Below, in pieces: positions 15,201 to 23,470 of a DNA stretch of 64,000 bases; the stretch's first letter is position 1; each line of letters begins with the position of its first letter. Made by a program: the position numbers and the translations under genes. The stretch covers positions 46,683-110,682 of the forward strand of contig CAXIPT010000026.1 of the NCBI GenBank assembly GCA_964030475.1, given 5' to 3'. The notes beneath the pieces are model-generated. The model had not been told where the DNA came from, made no database searches, and saw only the letters and a program-made list of their open reading frames with translations. This stretch comes from Tethya wilhelma (lineage: Eukaryota > Porifera > Demospongiae > Tethyida > Tethyidae).

Positions 15201-18200
15201 AGAGCAAATCCTTAAATTTTGACTGTCAATATTTCCAGCTATATGGTAAGTTAATGCCTTGTTTACATGTGCTGTACAATCAGAATTACCTGGCTAAAGT
15301 TGACTTTCCACTTCCTGGTAGCCCACGTAAAATGATCAATTTCTTGGAAGCATCGCCATCAATTATGCTAACTGTTTTACTCCCTGACGTTGATACTTTA
15401 GGTTGAGTAAGCGTAGTGTGTTTTGCTTCAGAGTGTGTTGGATCACTTTGTGATCTCTCAGGAACAACTAGATTGCTACGAACACTTTCAGTATTCCTTG
15501 AAAATTCAGCACCACTGCTTACAACAAACTGAGTAGGCCAATTGTCAGTTCCATTAGTCCTGGTTGCTTCCACAAAAGTATGATCTTTTGAGTTTGAATG
15601 TGGTATAACTTGTTCTTTGTGTATTGGGTATCTTGAGGTAGCAGGAAGTTTATAGGAATCAGTATGTGAAAGTGGGACAGCAAAGGGAGGTGGAGGGGCC
15701 ATCCATGATGGGTAAGGATCCTGATCTCCTAATCCATATACATAGCCACCGTTACCTCCGCCAGATTTTCCAGAATAGAGAGGCTGAAAGTAAGGACTAG
15801 GATTTACTTCGGGGCGCACAGAACCAACACTACCACCAGGTATTGGGTGATAAAAGTTGCCAGTATGTGAAGAACCTGATAAATTTGAGGGAATAGAGGA
15901 AGTCTGAGCTACGTGAGTAAGTTGATGAGAGCCTCCTAACTGAGTAGGTTGATTAGACGACAAAGATATTGACTTAGGGGTGGTGTGTTGTAGTGCAATA
16001 ACACGCTCCTGATGTTTATGTTTCTGTTGTTGCTCTCTTTGAGGCTGTTGTTGCTGTGGTTTGTGTTGCTGCTGCCGCTGTACCCATTTTTCATGAGACT
16101 GTTGAGGTAGCTGTTTTGATGGTAGAGTTCTATTTGCTTTGTCACGGTAATGCTGAGTACTGCGAGCAGCGGCAGCATACTGGAGGGGTGATGGGAGGCT
16201 AGGAAACTCCTGATGGCTGGGTAGCACTGACTCATTCAGTTGTAACAACTTTTCCACTGTAGCATCAACTGTAAGGGGAGAAGTTAGTTTTTGTAGCGCT
16301 ACTTGCAACATCGGGTACTCTTATCACTAATCAAATGTAATAGAGATGGTGAAGTAGCATGTATAAATTAATGTGTTTGTTCTATGTACATCTCAAAAAA
16401 TGGTAGTAGTTAGAGAGTTTATAATTAAATATAAAAGGTATTACAAATCGGAAGTGGATAGTACCAGTTAACAATTATCTTAACCTTCACTTCAAGTATG
16501 TTTACTGATTATATAGGTAAATCAAACTTTAAGCTAATCACATTGTGCTGATTCCTCTCCTACCCTACCTCCCCCCACCCCACACACACGCACCATACCA
16601 ATTTTATTGAAACTGATACTGTATGTCCCTTCTTATTAAAATTTCTGAAAGAAACCCTGCAGGGGCAGATCTGAGGGTTTAGTCTAACACCCTCTGTATG
16701 TGCAATGCATGCTCTAAGAGATAATTAATAAAAAGCTCATGTATACTTGTCACAACTGAACACTTACATACATACACTTATACTCCCAACATGATCTCAC
16801 TCAGCCTCGCCCACTTATGCTATTATTAAGGGGCGGTCCCTCTTATCATGCTGCAGCCTTGATCCCAGGCCCCCTCCCTTTAGCTTTTTTTGCAAGGAGG
16901 GTTTGTACATAGTCTATGGATTAACAATTTACTGAAAAGTCTAGGCATGAGGCCTCGAGACTAGTGCAGCTATCACGACAGCGAAAAATGTGTCTTACTA
17001 GCATACAACACTAAACTATAGGTATTCCTGTGAGAATCTTATTTAATGAATTTCTCCAAGTTACCAAAATTCACTCCGCAACAAGCTTGCAATACAGTTA
17101 GCTACAGACTGTTGCTTAACTTTATCGTATAAAAAGCTTTCCCAATCCATTTTTGCAAGGAAAGCACGTACGGTGCATAAGCATCAGCACACTCAAATAG
17201 TATGCACACTGAACAAACAATACAACATACAATTGTCCAAAAGACCATTACGAGGTCCAGCCACTATGTATGACGTCATGTTCATCGAGCACAGTCTACT
17301 GAACTTCTAAGATGTATTGAGCTCAGTGAGCTGGCCAGCCTATTTATAATAATCTCTGAAAAACTCAGTTTAGAAAATTGATTGAATGGTAAAACTTGAT
17401 GAACAGCCACACAGCTTTGGCACTGCTGAGCCTGTATCATTCATCGGTATAAAACAGCACACAACTAAGCTACAAAGATGCACAGTTCTACAAAGTATTA
17501 TCTCATTAAATTTAACCTGCCAGTTACTCACCTATAAAGCAGCAAAGCCAACTGGCCAAGATCTGCATCATGCCCAGCTCAGTTCTACTGTATTCCTTGA
17601 TAACACACACTTTATGGGGTGTGATCGATGGGTGTGGTCTCAAAGCTAAGACGCTAAAAGGCACTCTCATAAGCCTCAGATCTCAGAAACTACAGCGATT
17701 TGCACGACCATTTTCAAAATAATATTGATTTATGAACGTACGTACCTTCCATTGTGACCATAGAGCTGCCATTCTTCAGATAATCCAGTAACAGACAGAC
17801 ACATACACACAAAACGACTACCATAAGCCTCAGCACATGCGTAGCACGTGCTGAGGCTTAATAAACAAAAAAAAAAGGTACAGCTCCTCTTATATCATTA
17901 GAAATGGACCCATTGCTACCACTATTGAGCTAACTTGGCTTCTTGACAATGAGCGGAATACCAACTTTTGAGGTCTTGATCCATTGACAGCACTTTAACC
18001 ATGGTCACAAACGATTCCATTGCTAGTGGTGACCATCCCTTGAGTATTAAAATAAAACATTCTACCCTTGTTCTCAGACAACATCCCAAAACTCTGGTCC
18101 TAGACAATTGGAACAAGACTTCTACAGCATTGCCATACTACGGCATAATCAACATACGTACAGCATAAACTACTCACCGTCTTTATCGCTCTCGCTGTAC

Positions 18201-18271
18201 ACGATAGCAATCACGTCGCCCTCAATAGAGGGAAACATTGATTGCAACAAATCCAGCGGGTCTTCGGCCAT
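197..18271 (-). CDS. N4BP2: N4BP2-like polynucleotide kinase / Smr-domain protein (17 exons seen, 3' end outside window)
   Basis: Spliced minus-strand gene. Exons, in order: 18271-18178, 16319-15290, 14631-14569, 14178-14123, 13946-13858, 13496-13420, 11870-11712, 11572-6482, 6351-6266, 6117-6069, 5495-5402, 4597-4525, 4041-3929, 3819-3635, 3275-3121, 3063-2996, 291-197. All have GT-AG borders and matching phases if one copy of the exon 8 duplication is removed. This gives about 1880 residues, near the usual size of vertebrate N4BP2 (about 1770). Domain order: CUE (about 5-50), P-loop kinase (about 360-520), second CUE (about 1350-1390), third CUE (about 1684-1725), DUF1771 (about 1780-1850), Smr (from about 1853, truncated). 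N4BP2 is known as a NEDD4/BCL3-binding protein with 5'-polynucleotide kinase and Smr nicking activity; those roles are inferred here from orthology. The remaining Smr exon(s) lie left of base 1. Confidence 0.9.
1189..2285 (+). mobile_element. Composite foldback-hairpin element, copy A
   Basis: It starts with a long imperfect palindrome (1189-1455, each arm about 110-130 bp, containing aggaatggccaaatcgtaaa and its complement). A spacer and a conserved 3' part with a GAA microsatellite (about 2017-2064) follow, and it ends in the hairpin CCCAGTACTACCGTATTGGG followed by AAT. The same order occurs at 27558-28620. No coding capacity, so non-autonomous. Superfamily unknown. Confidence 0.75.
2390..2812 (+). 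repeat. SINE-like dispersed repeat S1, copy 1
   Basis: Contains gtgtggcctcgaagcttagc twice (2431 and 2590 regions), an AC-rich run near 2749-2760, and the conserved end gacaaaacgactaccataac. Related copies are at 17615-17862, 49650-49863 and 63795-64000. The class is not clear; no tRNA boxes were confirmed. Confidence 0.5.
3635..4597 (-). CDS. N4BP2: N4BP2 exons 12-14: third CUE-like domain
   Basis: Exons 4597-4525, 4041-3929 and 3819-3635. Exon 13 encodes [18 protein letters not shown], a CUE helix with the MFP motif, and exon 14 continues [12 protein letters not shown], its last helix, so the domain is split by an intron just as in exons 1/2. A Ser/Thr-rich linker then leads to the DUF1771 exon. 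Possible function: ubiquitin or NEDD8 binding, from the fold only. Confidence 0.82.
5402..6351 (-). CDS. N4BP2: N4BP2 exons 9-11: helical and basic linker
   Basis: Exons 6351-6266, 6117-6069 and 5495-5402. Exon 9 is charged and probably helical ([19 protein letters not shown]). Exon 11 holds a lysine run ([11 protein letters not shown]) that could act as a nuclear localisation signal; this is inference. Phases 1-0-1-2 chain exactly, which supports the model although no named domain is seen. Confidence 0.8.
6482..11572 (-). CDS. N4BP2: N4BP2 exon 8: giant low-complexity exon with second CUE, carrying a frame-breaking tandem duplication
   Basis: As written the exon is 5091 nt. It starts with a basic Lys/Arg/Ser region, continues as a Ser/Asn/Glu-rich disordered region, and contains a CUE-like module ([14 protein letters not shown] through [11 protein letters not shown]) and a C-terminal stretch ([12 protein letters not shown]) before the donor at 6481. 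Two copies of a 1936-bp block lie head to tail (6818-8753 and 8754-10689). Because 1936 is not a multiple of three, translation through the junction stops at 8695. With one copy the exon is 3155 nt and phase is perfect into exon 9. The copies differ at about 14 residues by my count. Confidence 0.85.
6818..10689. repeat. 1936-bp direct tandem duplication inside N4BP2 exon 8
   Basis: Copy B is 6818-8753 and copy A is 8754-10689. Anchors such as the ggccatactc start (6825 and 8761) and the ATG of MAAHTPSVE (8720 and 10656) are each 1936 bp apart, so there is no net indel between these anchors. The junction near 8753-8755 fuses catacagaact (found again at the far end of copy A) to tgactcggccat, with only a few bases of microhomology. 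The low, scattered divergence looks like allelic variation or a very recent duplication. Confidence 0.92.
11712..11870 (-). CDS. N4BP2: N4BP2 exon 7: end of kinase domain
   Basis: Encodes [19 protein letters not shown], the C-terminal helix pair of the kinase module (family consensus N-x-HGV-x-x-x-K-I-x-x-M-x-x-x-Y), then a Ser/Thr-rich stretch. The acceptor (ctactag before 11870) and donor (AA|GTAAGA after 11712) keep phase with exons 6 and 8. The 1.5-kb intron upstream of it is mostly a TIR element (12293-13314). Confidence 0.85.
12293..13314. mobile_element. Non-autonomous Tc1/mariner-like TIR element in N4BP2 intron 6
   Basis: Terminal inverted repeats of about 30 bp start CAGTGCTCCTGAGCAAGAGA on the left, with the exact complement on the right (TCTTGCTCAGGAGCACTG). 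TA dinucleotides flank both ends (12291-12292 and 13315-13316), consistent with a TA target. Length 1022 bp. No transposase-like reading frame was recognised. Confidence 0.75.
13420..14631 (-). CDS. N4BP2: N4BP2 exons 3-6: core of polynucleotide-kinase domain
   Basis: Four short exons (63, 56, 89 and 77 nt) carry the rest of the kinase fold. Exon 3 has the STDDFF motif, exon 4 [15 protein letters not shown], exon 5 [16 protein letters not shown] and exon 6 [13 protein letters not shown]. The DNTNT and STDD/F motifs are hallmarks of the AAA_33-type kinase module of N4BP2 and N4BP2L1/L2. The catalytic Asp of the STDD stretch and the Walker A are both intact, so the kinase is probably active. 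Introns here are 300-650 bp and contain small repeats (14297-14412, 14451-14486). Confidence 0.9.
14297..14412 (+). repeat. Fragment of dispersed repeat S2
   Basis: The sequence from caaggagcgtggctcgcg to the cccagcagtgaaagg region matches the left end of the longer copy at 46134-46736. Only the end of the family is present here. Confidence 0.55.
14451..14486 (+). mobile_element. Very short 3' end of the hairpin-ended repeat family
   Basis: Only the last ~36 bp of the family are present: cattcctgtgtg, the hairpin ending CGTACTGGG, and AAT. This is an extreme 5' truncation with the 3' terminus intact. Confidence 0.6.
15032..15246. mobile_element. MITE of the CCGTATAGC family, diverged copy
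   Basis: Inverted ends ctgtatagctagaaaatatt and aatatttccagctatatgg are flanked by TA. The internal sequence (repeated aaatttaaa blocks) aligns throughout with the younger copy at 30000-30216. It lies in N4BP2 intron 2. Confidence 0.75.
15290..16319 (-). CDS. N4BP2: N4BP2 exon 2: CUE end, Gln-rich linker, Walker A motif
   Basis: This exon encodes the second CUE half, then a long low-complexity region rich in Gln, His, Ser and Pro (a Gln-rich stretch near 16020-16085), and ends in [18 protein letters not shown], a Walker A/P-loop (GxxGxGKST). The donor splits the following Arg codon (AG|G), which exon 3 completes. In the family this P-loop binds ATP for phosphoryl transfer to 5'-OH DNA or RNA ends. 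The linker is typical of disordered regions and gives no function by itself. Confidence 0.88.
16320..17614. other. N4BP2 intron 1, main part: no gene seen
   Basis: No plausible exon or recognisable element. A C-rich tract lies near 16565-16595. The rest is AT-rich non-coding sequence. Confidence 0.4.
17615..17862 (+). repeat. SINE-like dispersed repeat S1, copy 2
   Basis: Contains gggtgtggtctcaaagctaa, agcctcagatctcagaaact and the end cacaaaacgactaccataag. It is followed by a short inverted motif around gtagcacgtgctgaggctta. Confidence 0.5.
18178..18271 (-). CDS. N4BP2: N4BP2 exon 1: start codon and first half of N-terminal CUE domain
   Basis: The ATG at 18271-18269 begins [19 protein letters not shown], a CUE-type helix with the MFP motif (ubiquitin-binding fold). 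The donor after 18178 (G|GTGAGT) joins the acceptor at 16319, completing a codon and continuing with [11 protein letters not shown]. The two halves make one CUE domain split by an intron of about 1.86 kb. The start is chosen because it is the first ATG of this frame, lies 286 bp from the divergent ABCD3 start, and gives a CUE at the N-terminus as in vertebrate N4BP2. Confidence 0.85.
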
Positions 18272-18557
18272 TATTCGAAAGTCCACACTACGCCATTTAT
18301 CACACCAACTGCTACGGGATACACAACATCGAGAAGAGAAGAGTCTAGGCTTAGAAATCGGAGATCAGAAGGCTCTGCTGTGTGACAGCTTTATGTTCAT
18401 CCCCTCCATATATATATTGTAGGTGCACGTGACGTTAATGACCTTTTCGTCACGTGCCTAGGTGATCTGAGCTAGCTGACCGACCCAGACCGACCTCCTG
18501 TGATATCCAATGCAACAACAACTCAAGCAACACGTATTATAAACGTAAAAGCAAGTT
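18272..18557. promoter_or_regulatory. Bidirectional promoter between N4BP2 and ABCD3
   Basis: Only 286 bp separate the two divergent start codons. Two E-boxes CACGTG lie at 18426-18431 and 18451-18456. Both sit in a TCACGTG/CACGTGA context typical of USF/MITF/TFE-type bHLH-zip sites, and they face each other as a near-palindrome (gtgcacgtgacg ... cgtcacgtgcc). A TATATATA run lies at about 18410-18418 on the N4BP2 side. Transcription start sites cannot be fixed from sequence. Confidence 0.65.
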
Positions 18558-21500
18558 ATGGCTGTCTTCTCAAAACTCTGGGAGTCCAGAAAGGGTGCAG
18601 TGGCAGTAGTGTCACTAGGAGCTGGTGTGCTTTTTTATGTGAACAGAAGAATGCATGACCAAAGGTGTGTGAATAATAATGTTATGTGTATCAGGTTTGG
18701 TTTGCTCCATTGGAAGGACTGGGTTTACCTTTTTTTGTGAATATTACATGTTAGTATATGTCTTTCTTAGCCTTGTACCGAGGTCCTCCCAAATTAGTCT
18801 CGCGGGCCAGACTCTTGAAAGGGGCTGGCCCGCAAGACTACTCCAGGGAGAGGCGTGGTGGGCTGTTAGTATTAGTGTGTGCTCCAAGTACTAGGAAGTT
18901 GGATATCTTTTACCATATGAGGTGTGCGTGACTTTGGAGAAAAAGCTGCTGACAATGCAATTAATTTTGTACTTGCATTAGTTATGCTGCCATGATTCTG
19001 TAAGTCCAATATGGCCCATATAAGTTTAGTTTCACCCAGAAGTATGAGTATCAAACTACATGCAGTGCTCCAGCGAAAAATCCCTTAATCTCTCCTTCAA
19101 TTAGTACATGTTTCCACTCAAGTTTTGAATCGTCTCTCTCGAAATATGATTTAGCAGGCCATATTGCAACCTACTCATTAACACAAAATTTGTGGCATTT
19201 CACTTTGTGACATACTTTTCAACAACAGAACTCTGGTTTCAACTCTTAAGGAGTTTTGTTGAAACTAGCCCAGAAATTAGATGTCTATATGGTATTTTGT
19301 TTGATAAGAATCACTATGCTGGAATGCTGGATTATGAACAGCAGAAACAAACGTAATAATTTATGTGTCAATTCACATAAAGTTTATATGGTATGAAAGA
19401 GATGATGATAAGTGATCATAAAGCCATTTACAGTCATGTTAGCATCAATTGTAGATTTCAGTTGCTCATAATTGTTAATGCCTGTTCTTTTCACAGGAAA
19501 GTGAAAGAAGTTTTGGATGCTCAGGTACAAACATACATTAGTGTTAATTTTTTTTGTCTGTACACATGCATGACAAGTGTATTTTTTTTGCATGGTGTAA
19601 TAATTATAGAAAGCCAAAACCAGCAAGTCAAGGAAAGACAGAGCAGCAGTTGATTTGAAGTTTCTCAGGTTTGAACACCCTGACATGCCTTTTTAGTATG
19701 TTTACTTTGCTAGTTGCAGTTGGGTGTATGTACATACTGTTCCTAAACTTTTGATTTTACTGGCTGAGAAAAGATAGCCACCATATAAACTGAGATGTTT
19801 TCAGATTTAGTTTTGACCAAAAAATTGCACTCAACCGTGGGCTATAGTTCATGGTATTGGACAAATTTGATGACCTTCCTAGGCTGAGATATTAAGGCAT
19901 AACTTAATAAAGGTTTATATTCCAAATCATATTACATCTATGCCCTAAATTACATATTCAATGCATGGTCACAAACGCAGCGGCCAAAGATTATTTCATA
20001 ATGCACAGAGACAAAGTATAGCCACCATGGAGTTGAGTTTCACTATAGTTTTGAGTTTGTCGTTTTACTTTAAGGGGGTCGTATACCCAAAGAATTTTCA
20101 GTGGTACCTTTTCTGACCACCAGAGGGGGGATATAGATAAAAATATATACCAAAATGATCCTCTCACTGAGATCTTTCTGAATACTACATTTTAAAAACA
20201 GGTGGGTTAACTTTGCAAATTTAATTTTTTTCCTGTAACCCCCTTGAAGAAAATCGCAATGTCATAACGTTGTACTCAAAATTCTCTGCAGAATGCATCA
20301 TTTTCAAGTTCGTATATAGGGGATACAAAAGTCCAGTTATTGTTGGCCTGAGAAGTTAACTTGACTTCTGTACCCCTACGAACTTGAAATTGATGCATTG
20401 TGCCTAGAATTTTGAGTACAACGTTATGACATTGAGATTTTCTTCAAGGGGGTTACAGGAAAAAAATTAAATTTGCAAAGTCACCCCTTCTGTTTTGAAA
20501 ATGTAATATTCAGAAAGATCTCACTGAGAGGATCATTTTGGTATCATATTATAAGCAAAGATTTGTCCGTGTGTGTGTGTGTAACGGAGGGTCACCGGAA
20601 GTGATGGAACCTTGAGCTAAAACGCTACTTTTTCTTTGGACTGTGAAAATTACAAGCTATAAAAAGTGTGCCTAGAGAACTAGCTTAGATAGTACTAGCC
20701 TAGGATAGAATCACAGGTGCTACAAGTAAGGCTTATTTTTTTTGAGATCGCTGACAAGGCTTACCAGTGGCGTATGTATCCGACGAAGAAGCGTGATAGA
20801 GAAACCAATCTTTCAAAAAAAAAGCGTAGCGAGGGGAGAATTTTTCGCTTCTAGGAGTCTGCTTCTTTGTCGCTGTACACAAAACACAGCTAGCCAGATA
20901 ACGAGTTTCTTTGCCAGCTGATTATAAAAATGGCGGAAGTCGGAAAAGGGTCGTTTTTGACGTCACGTAGTGAGGTAAATTGCTGAGCTGGCCAAGCAAA
21001 TTAGCACCATAAGCAGTGCATGCTTCTTGCGGGTTCCAATTGCTTATTCCAGTATTAATGTGATTGTTGTGTGTTGCTTAAACTGCAAAGGTTGTCCTAA
21101 ACCAACTGACCATAGAAGAATATTTATACACAATAGCTTTGCTCATCAATTTTATCTTACTTTTGTTTGAGTTATAGTAACTGATCCCCTATAATATAAA
21201 TATACACAAACAAGAAGTGGGCGAGCGAAGCGAGCCCTACTCCTTGTATATTTTTATGTATATCCTCCCTCTGGTTGTCAGAAAAGGTACCACTGAAATT
21301 TTTTTGGGTATACGACCCCCTTAATGCTATTGGAATAAGATGGAATGTGGCAGGATGGAATCACCACCCAAGTCGGGTTGGCAATTAACTATGAGTGTGT
21401 CTTATGTGTCTAATATTGTTGTATCTATTTCAGGCGACTCTACCAGCTGCTGAGAATTGTTGTTCCAGGATTTTTTACTCGAGAGGTATAGTGTTGTGCA

Positions 21501-22564
21501 TGTATAGTATCATGATCAGATTTGAGCTTGTAAATGTTGTTCTTGTTAAGGTGGGCTACTTGATATTGGTGGCTGTAATGCTGATTTTGAGAACTTATGC
21601 TGATGTTTGGATGATTCAGAATGGCACAGCTATTGAAGGGTGAGCTCAGGTCTGGGTCTCACGTTGGGGCTGATGGTTTCCAATGTTTCTGGCACAATAT
21701 GCATTTCTTGATTTTGTGAATGTACCACATTATTGATTGATACAATAACAGAAATGTACCTCAAAATGCCCATAATTTTTGTATTTCACGTAAAAAATAA
21801 GAGCACAACAATTATAAGACTACTATTATGCAGATCTATTATTGGAAGAAATTATGCTCTATTTAAGAAAAATCTTTTCAAGTTTTTGTATGCTATGCCA
21901 GTGGTAAGTATGCTTGCATGTACAATTGTTTCTAGTGAAAGTAAAATAATAGTATTTATCAAGTGTCATCATATTGTTAATTTTTGTTATTGGTATAAAA
22001 TTGTAACCGTATTATTGCTTCTCTAATGCATACGTACATAACACATGCAGATTTCTGTTGTGAACAACTTACTTAAGGTAAGCTGTTTTAAATTACATCG
22101 TTCTTGATAAAGCTATTCTCCATATAGGTAGATCAGTAGCATCTAACTTGTGCCTGGTCTTGAGCAGTGGGGAGGGCATACATTTTGCACCCTGAACATT
22201 TCTTCCTAAATAATAAGACTCTATTCAACTGTAACGCTGTTGTATATATTCATTAGTTGTTTAAACTACTGTCACCAGTATGCCCTATCCGTATGTCATT
22301 TGCCTGAGTACATGCATATGGTGATAGTGCCATGATTTGTGACTGTAATTTCGTAGTATGGGCTGAATGAATTGAAACTGAGATTTAGAGAGAGATTGTC
22401 AAGACATCTTTATGGTAGATATATGAGGTAAGTGCAGAGAAATACCTGGTGATTCTACTAGTTTGAAATTACTTTCTGAACCATACATACACAGGGGCTT
22501 TACATTCTACAAGATGGCAAACTTGGATAACAGAATTTCCAATGCTGACCAGTTACTTACTCAG
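18558..22564 (+). CDS. ABCD3: ABCD3 (PMP70)-like peroxisomal ABC half-transporter, exons 1-9 (5' part)
   Basis: Exons: 18558-18664, 19497-19524, 19610-19668, 21434-21485, 21551-21639, 21834-21903, 22051-22077, 22357-22427, 22495-22564. All have GT-AG borders and compatible phases, giving 191 residues. Recognisable ABCD3 stretches are VGYLILVAVMLILRTYADVW (first core TM helix), MIQNGTAIEGSIIGRN, YAMPVVSISVVNNLLKYGLN and FTFYKMANLDNRISNADQLL. ABCD3 exports nothing itself from this window: in known orthologues it imports branched-chain and dicarboxylic acyl-CoAs into peroxisomes as a dimer. The remaining TM helices and the whole nucleotide-binding domain are missing; intron 9 is filled by transposons and the sequence is broken at an N (25698). 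The ATG was chosen as first in frame, with the hydrophobic VVSLGAGVLFY segment right after it. Confidence 0.9.
18772..18858. repeat. Short palindromic repeat relic in ABCD3 intron 1
   Basis: tagtctcgcgggccag and its near complement ctggcccgcaagacta flank a 13-bp loop. The left border ttagccttgtaccgagg resembles the TIR start of the MULE-like elements (TAGCCTCGTACCC). Probably a decayed MITE end. Confidence 0.45.
20074..21320. mobile_element. TTAA-target TIR element (piggyBac/Kolobok-like, non-autonomous) with nested repeats
   Basis: The ends GGGGGTCGTATACCCA and TGGGTATACGACCCCC are inverted and both are flanked by TTAA (20070-20073 and 21321-21324). TIR homology extends about 75 bp (ggtaccttttctgacca and complement). 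Inside are a second inverted repeat (about 20205-20505) and a copy of S2 (about 20545-21247). No transposase. Lies in ABCD3 intron 3. Confidence 0.75.
20545..21247 (-). repeat. Dispersed repeat S2, full-length copy nested in the TTAA element
   Basis: Aligns in reverse orientation with 46134-46736. Shared blocks include gcttcttt..cgctgtatac-like tracts, tggcggaagtcggaaaaggg, and the ends ataagcaaagatttgtccg and gctcgcttcgctcgcc. No coding sequence seen. Confidence 0.6.
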
Positions 22565-22658
22565 GTTAGAGAGGATGAACTGTTAACTGTACTCGCAGTA
22601 TCACCCACAGCTTGTTGATGTACAGTTTATGTATACGAATAATTATAACTGAACACCT

Positions 22659-23303
22659 ATTCCCAGTATGGTAGTACTGGGTACATAGGAATGGCACGGA
22701 TGGCCCATTAGCGCAATACAAATATTCACGCGAATAACTCTGCAAAAACTGAGCGCTTAGCACTAAAAGGCTTCTTAAGCTACTATTTAGCTCTTTCTCT
22801 TTCTAATGAGCCCTAAACATGGCCTAAAACCATCGCTAAAGTACCAAACTAAATTATGCCAAACCTCCAAATTTCTCCATCTTCTTCTTATTCTTCTTCT
22901 TCTTCTTTTTCTATCTTGGCTCAACTTTTCTCAGAGACTATTCACTTTTAGAAGCTGATTCTTGAACGAACAAACTTGGTTTCTTTGGGGACAGTCGCTT
23001 TTGCCATTGGTTTTTTGTGTCTCTCATTGAGTTGCTAGATACAAGGCGAAAAGCGCCTTCTCCATATGGCGGCCATTAATTTCTAAATCATGCATTATTC
23101 ATTAGCTAGCTAGCCTAACGACCCTTTTCATATTCAAGTGCGCGTTATTTGGAATCTATTGCAGCATGCAGTGCCGTCCTATTCTGTCGTTCTTTGTGTT
23201 CAGTTCTTCAGTAGGGAAGTTATCTTTAGCTAACAAGACACAAATATAATGGACATAAATCATGTTCAACCCGGGGGTTCAGAGTTTCAGCTGTCAGAAA
23301 GCA
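22659..23303 (-). mobile_element. Hairpin-ended repeat, copy C in ABCD3 intron 9
   Basis: Minus orientation. The hairpin end (attcccagtatggtagtact) lies at 22659, followed by the conserved body (gcaaaaactgagcgc, CTT microsatellite near 22885-22910, gatacaaggcgaaaagcgcc, gcgttatttgg). It is cut off at 23303 by the gypsy 5' LTR. Confidence 0.75.
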
Positions 23304-23445
23304 TGTACTAAATTCTGTAGTATGATGTAATTTGTATTGTAGCTATTTGTAGAACTTCCTGTGTGTGTACTATTTAATGTGTTAGTTCTATTCATTCTGT
23401 ATTATGAACAGTACTGAGATTTTTATGAAAACTGTTAACACTACA
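23304..23445 (+). repeat. Putative 142-bp 5' LTR
   Basis: Bounded by TGTACTAAATT and TTAACACTACA, directly before the primer-binding site. The left border matches the point where similarity to the surrounding hairpin-ended repeat stops. No second LTR is available for confirmation. Confidence 0.6.
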
Positions 23446-23463
23446 TGGTGTCAGGAGCGGGAT
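23446..23463 (+). promoter_or_regulatory. Primer-binding site, complementary to a tRNA-Leu 3' end
   Basis: TGGTGTCAGGAGCGGGAT is the complement of a ...CCTGACACCA tRNA 3' end, which is characteristic of several metazoan tRNA-Leu. It lies immediately after the CA of the LTR. Confidence 0.75.
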
Positions 23464-23470
23464 CGAGACC

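Noticed and set aside
17922..18116. Extra N4BP2 exon between exons 1 and 2 (minus-strand frame ending [15 protein letters not shown])
   Set aside because: Exon 1 joins exon 2 perfectly in phase and completes a CUE domain; this frame has no matching splice sites or domain.
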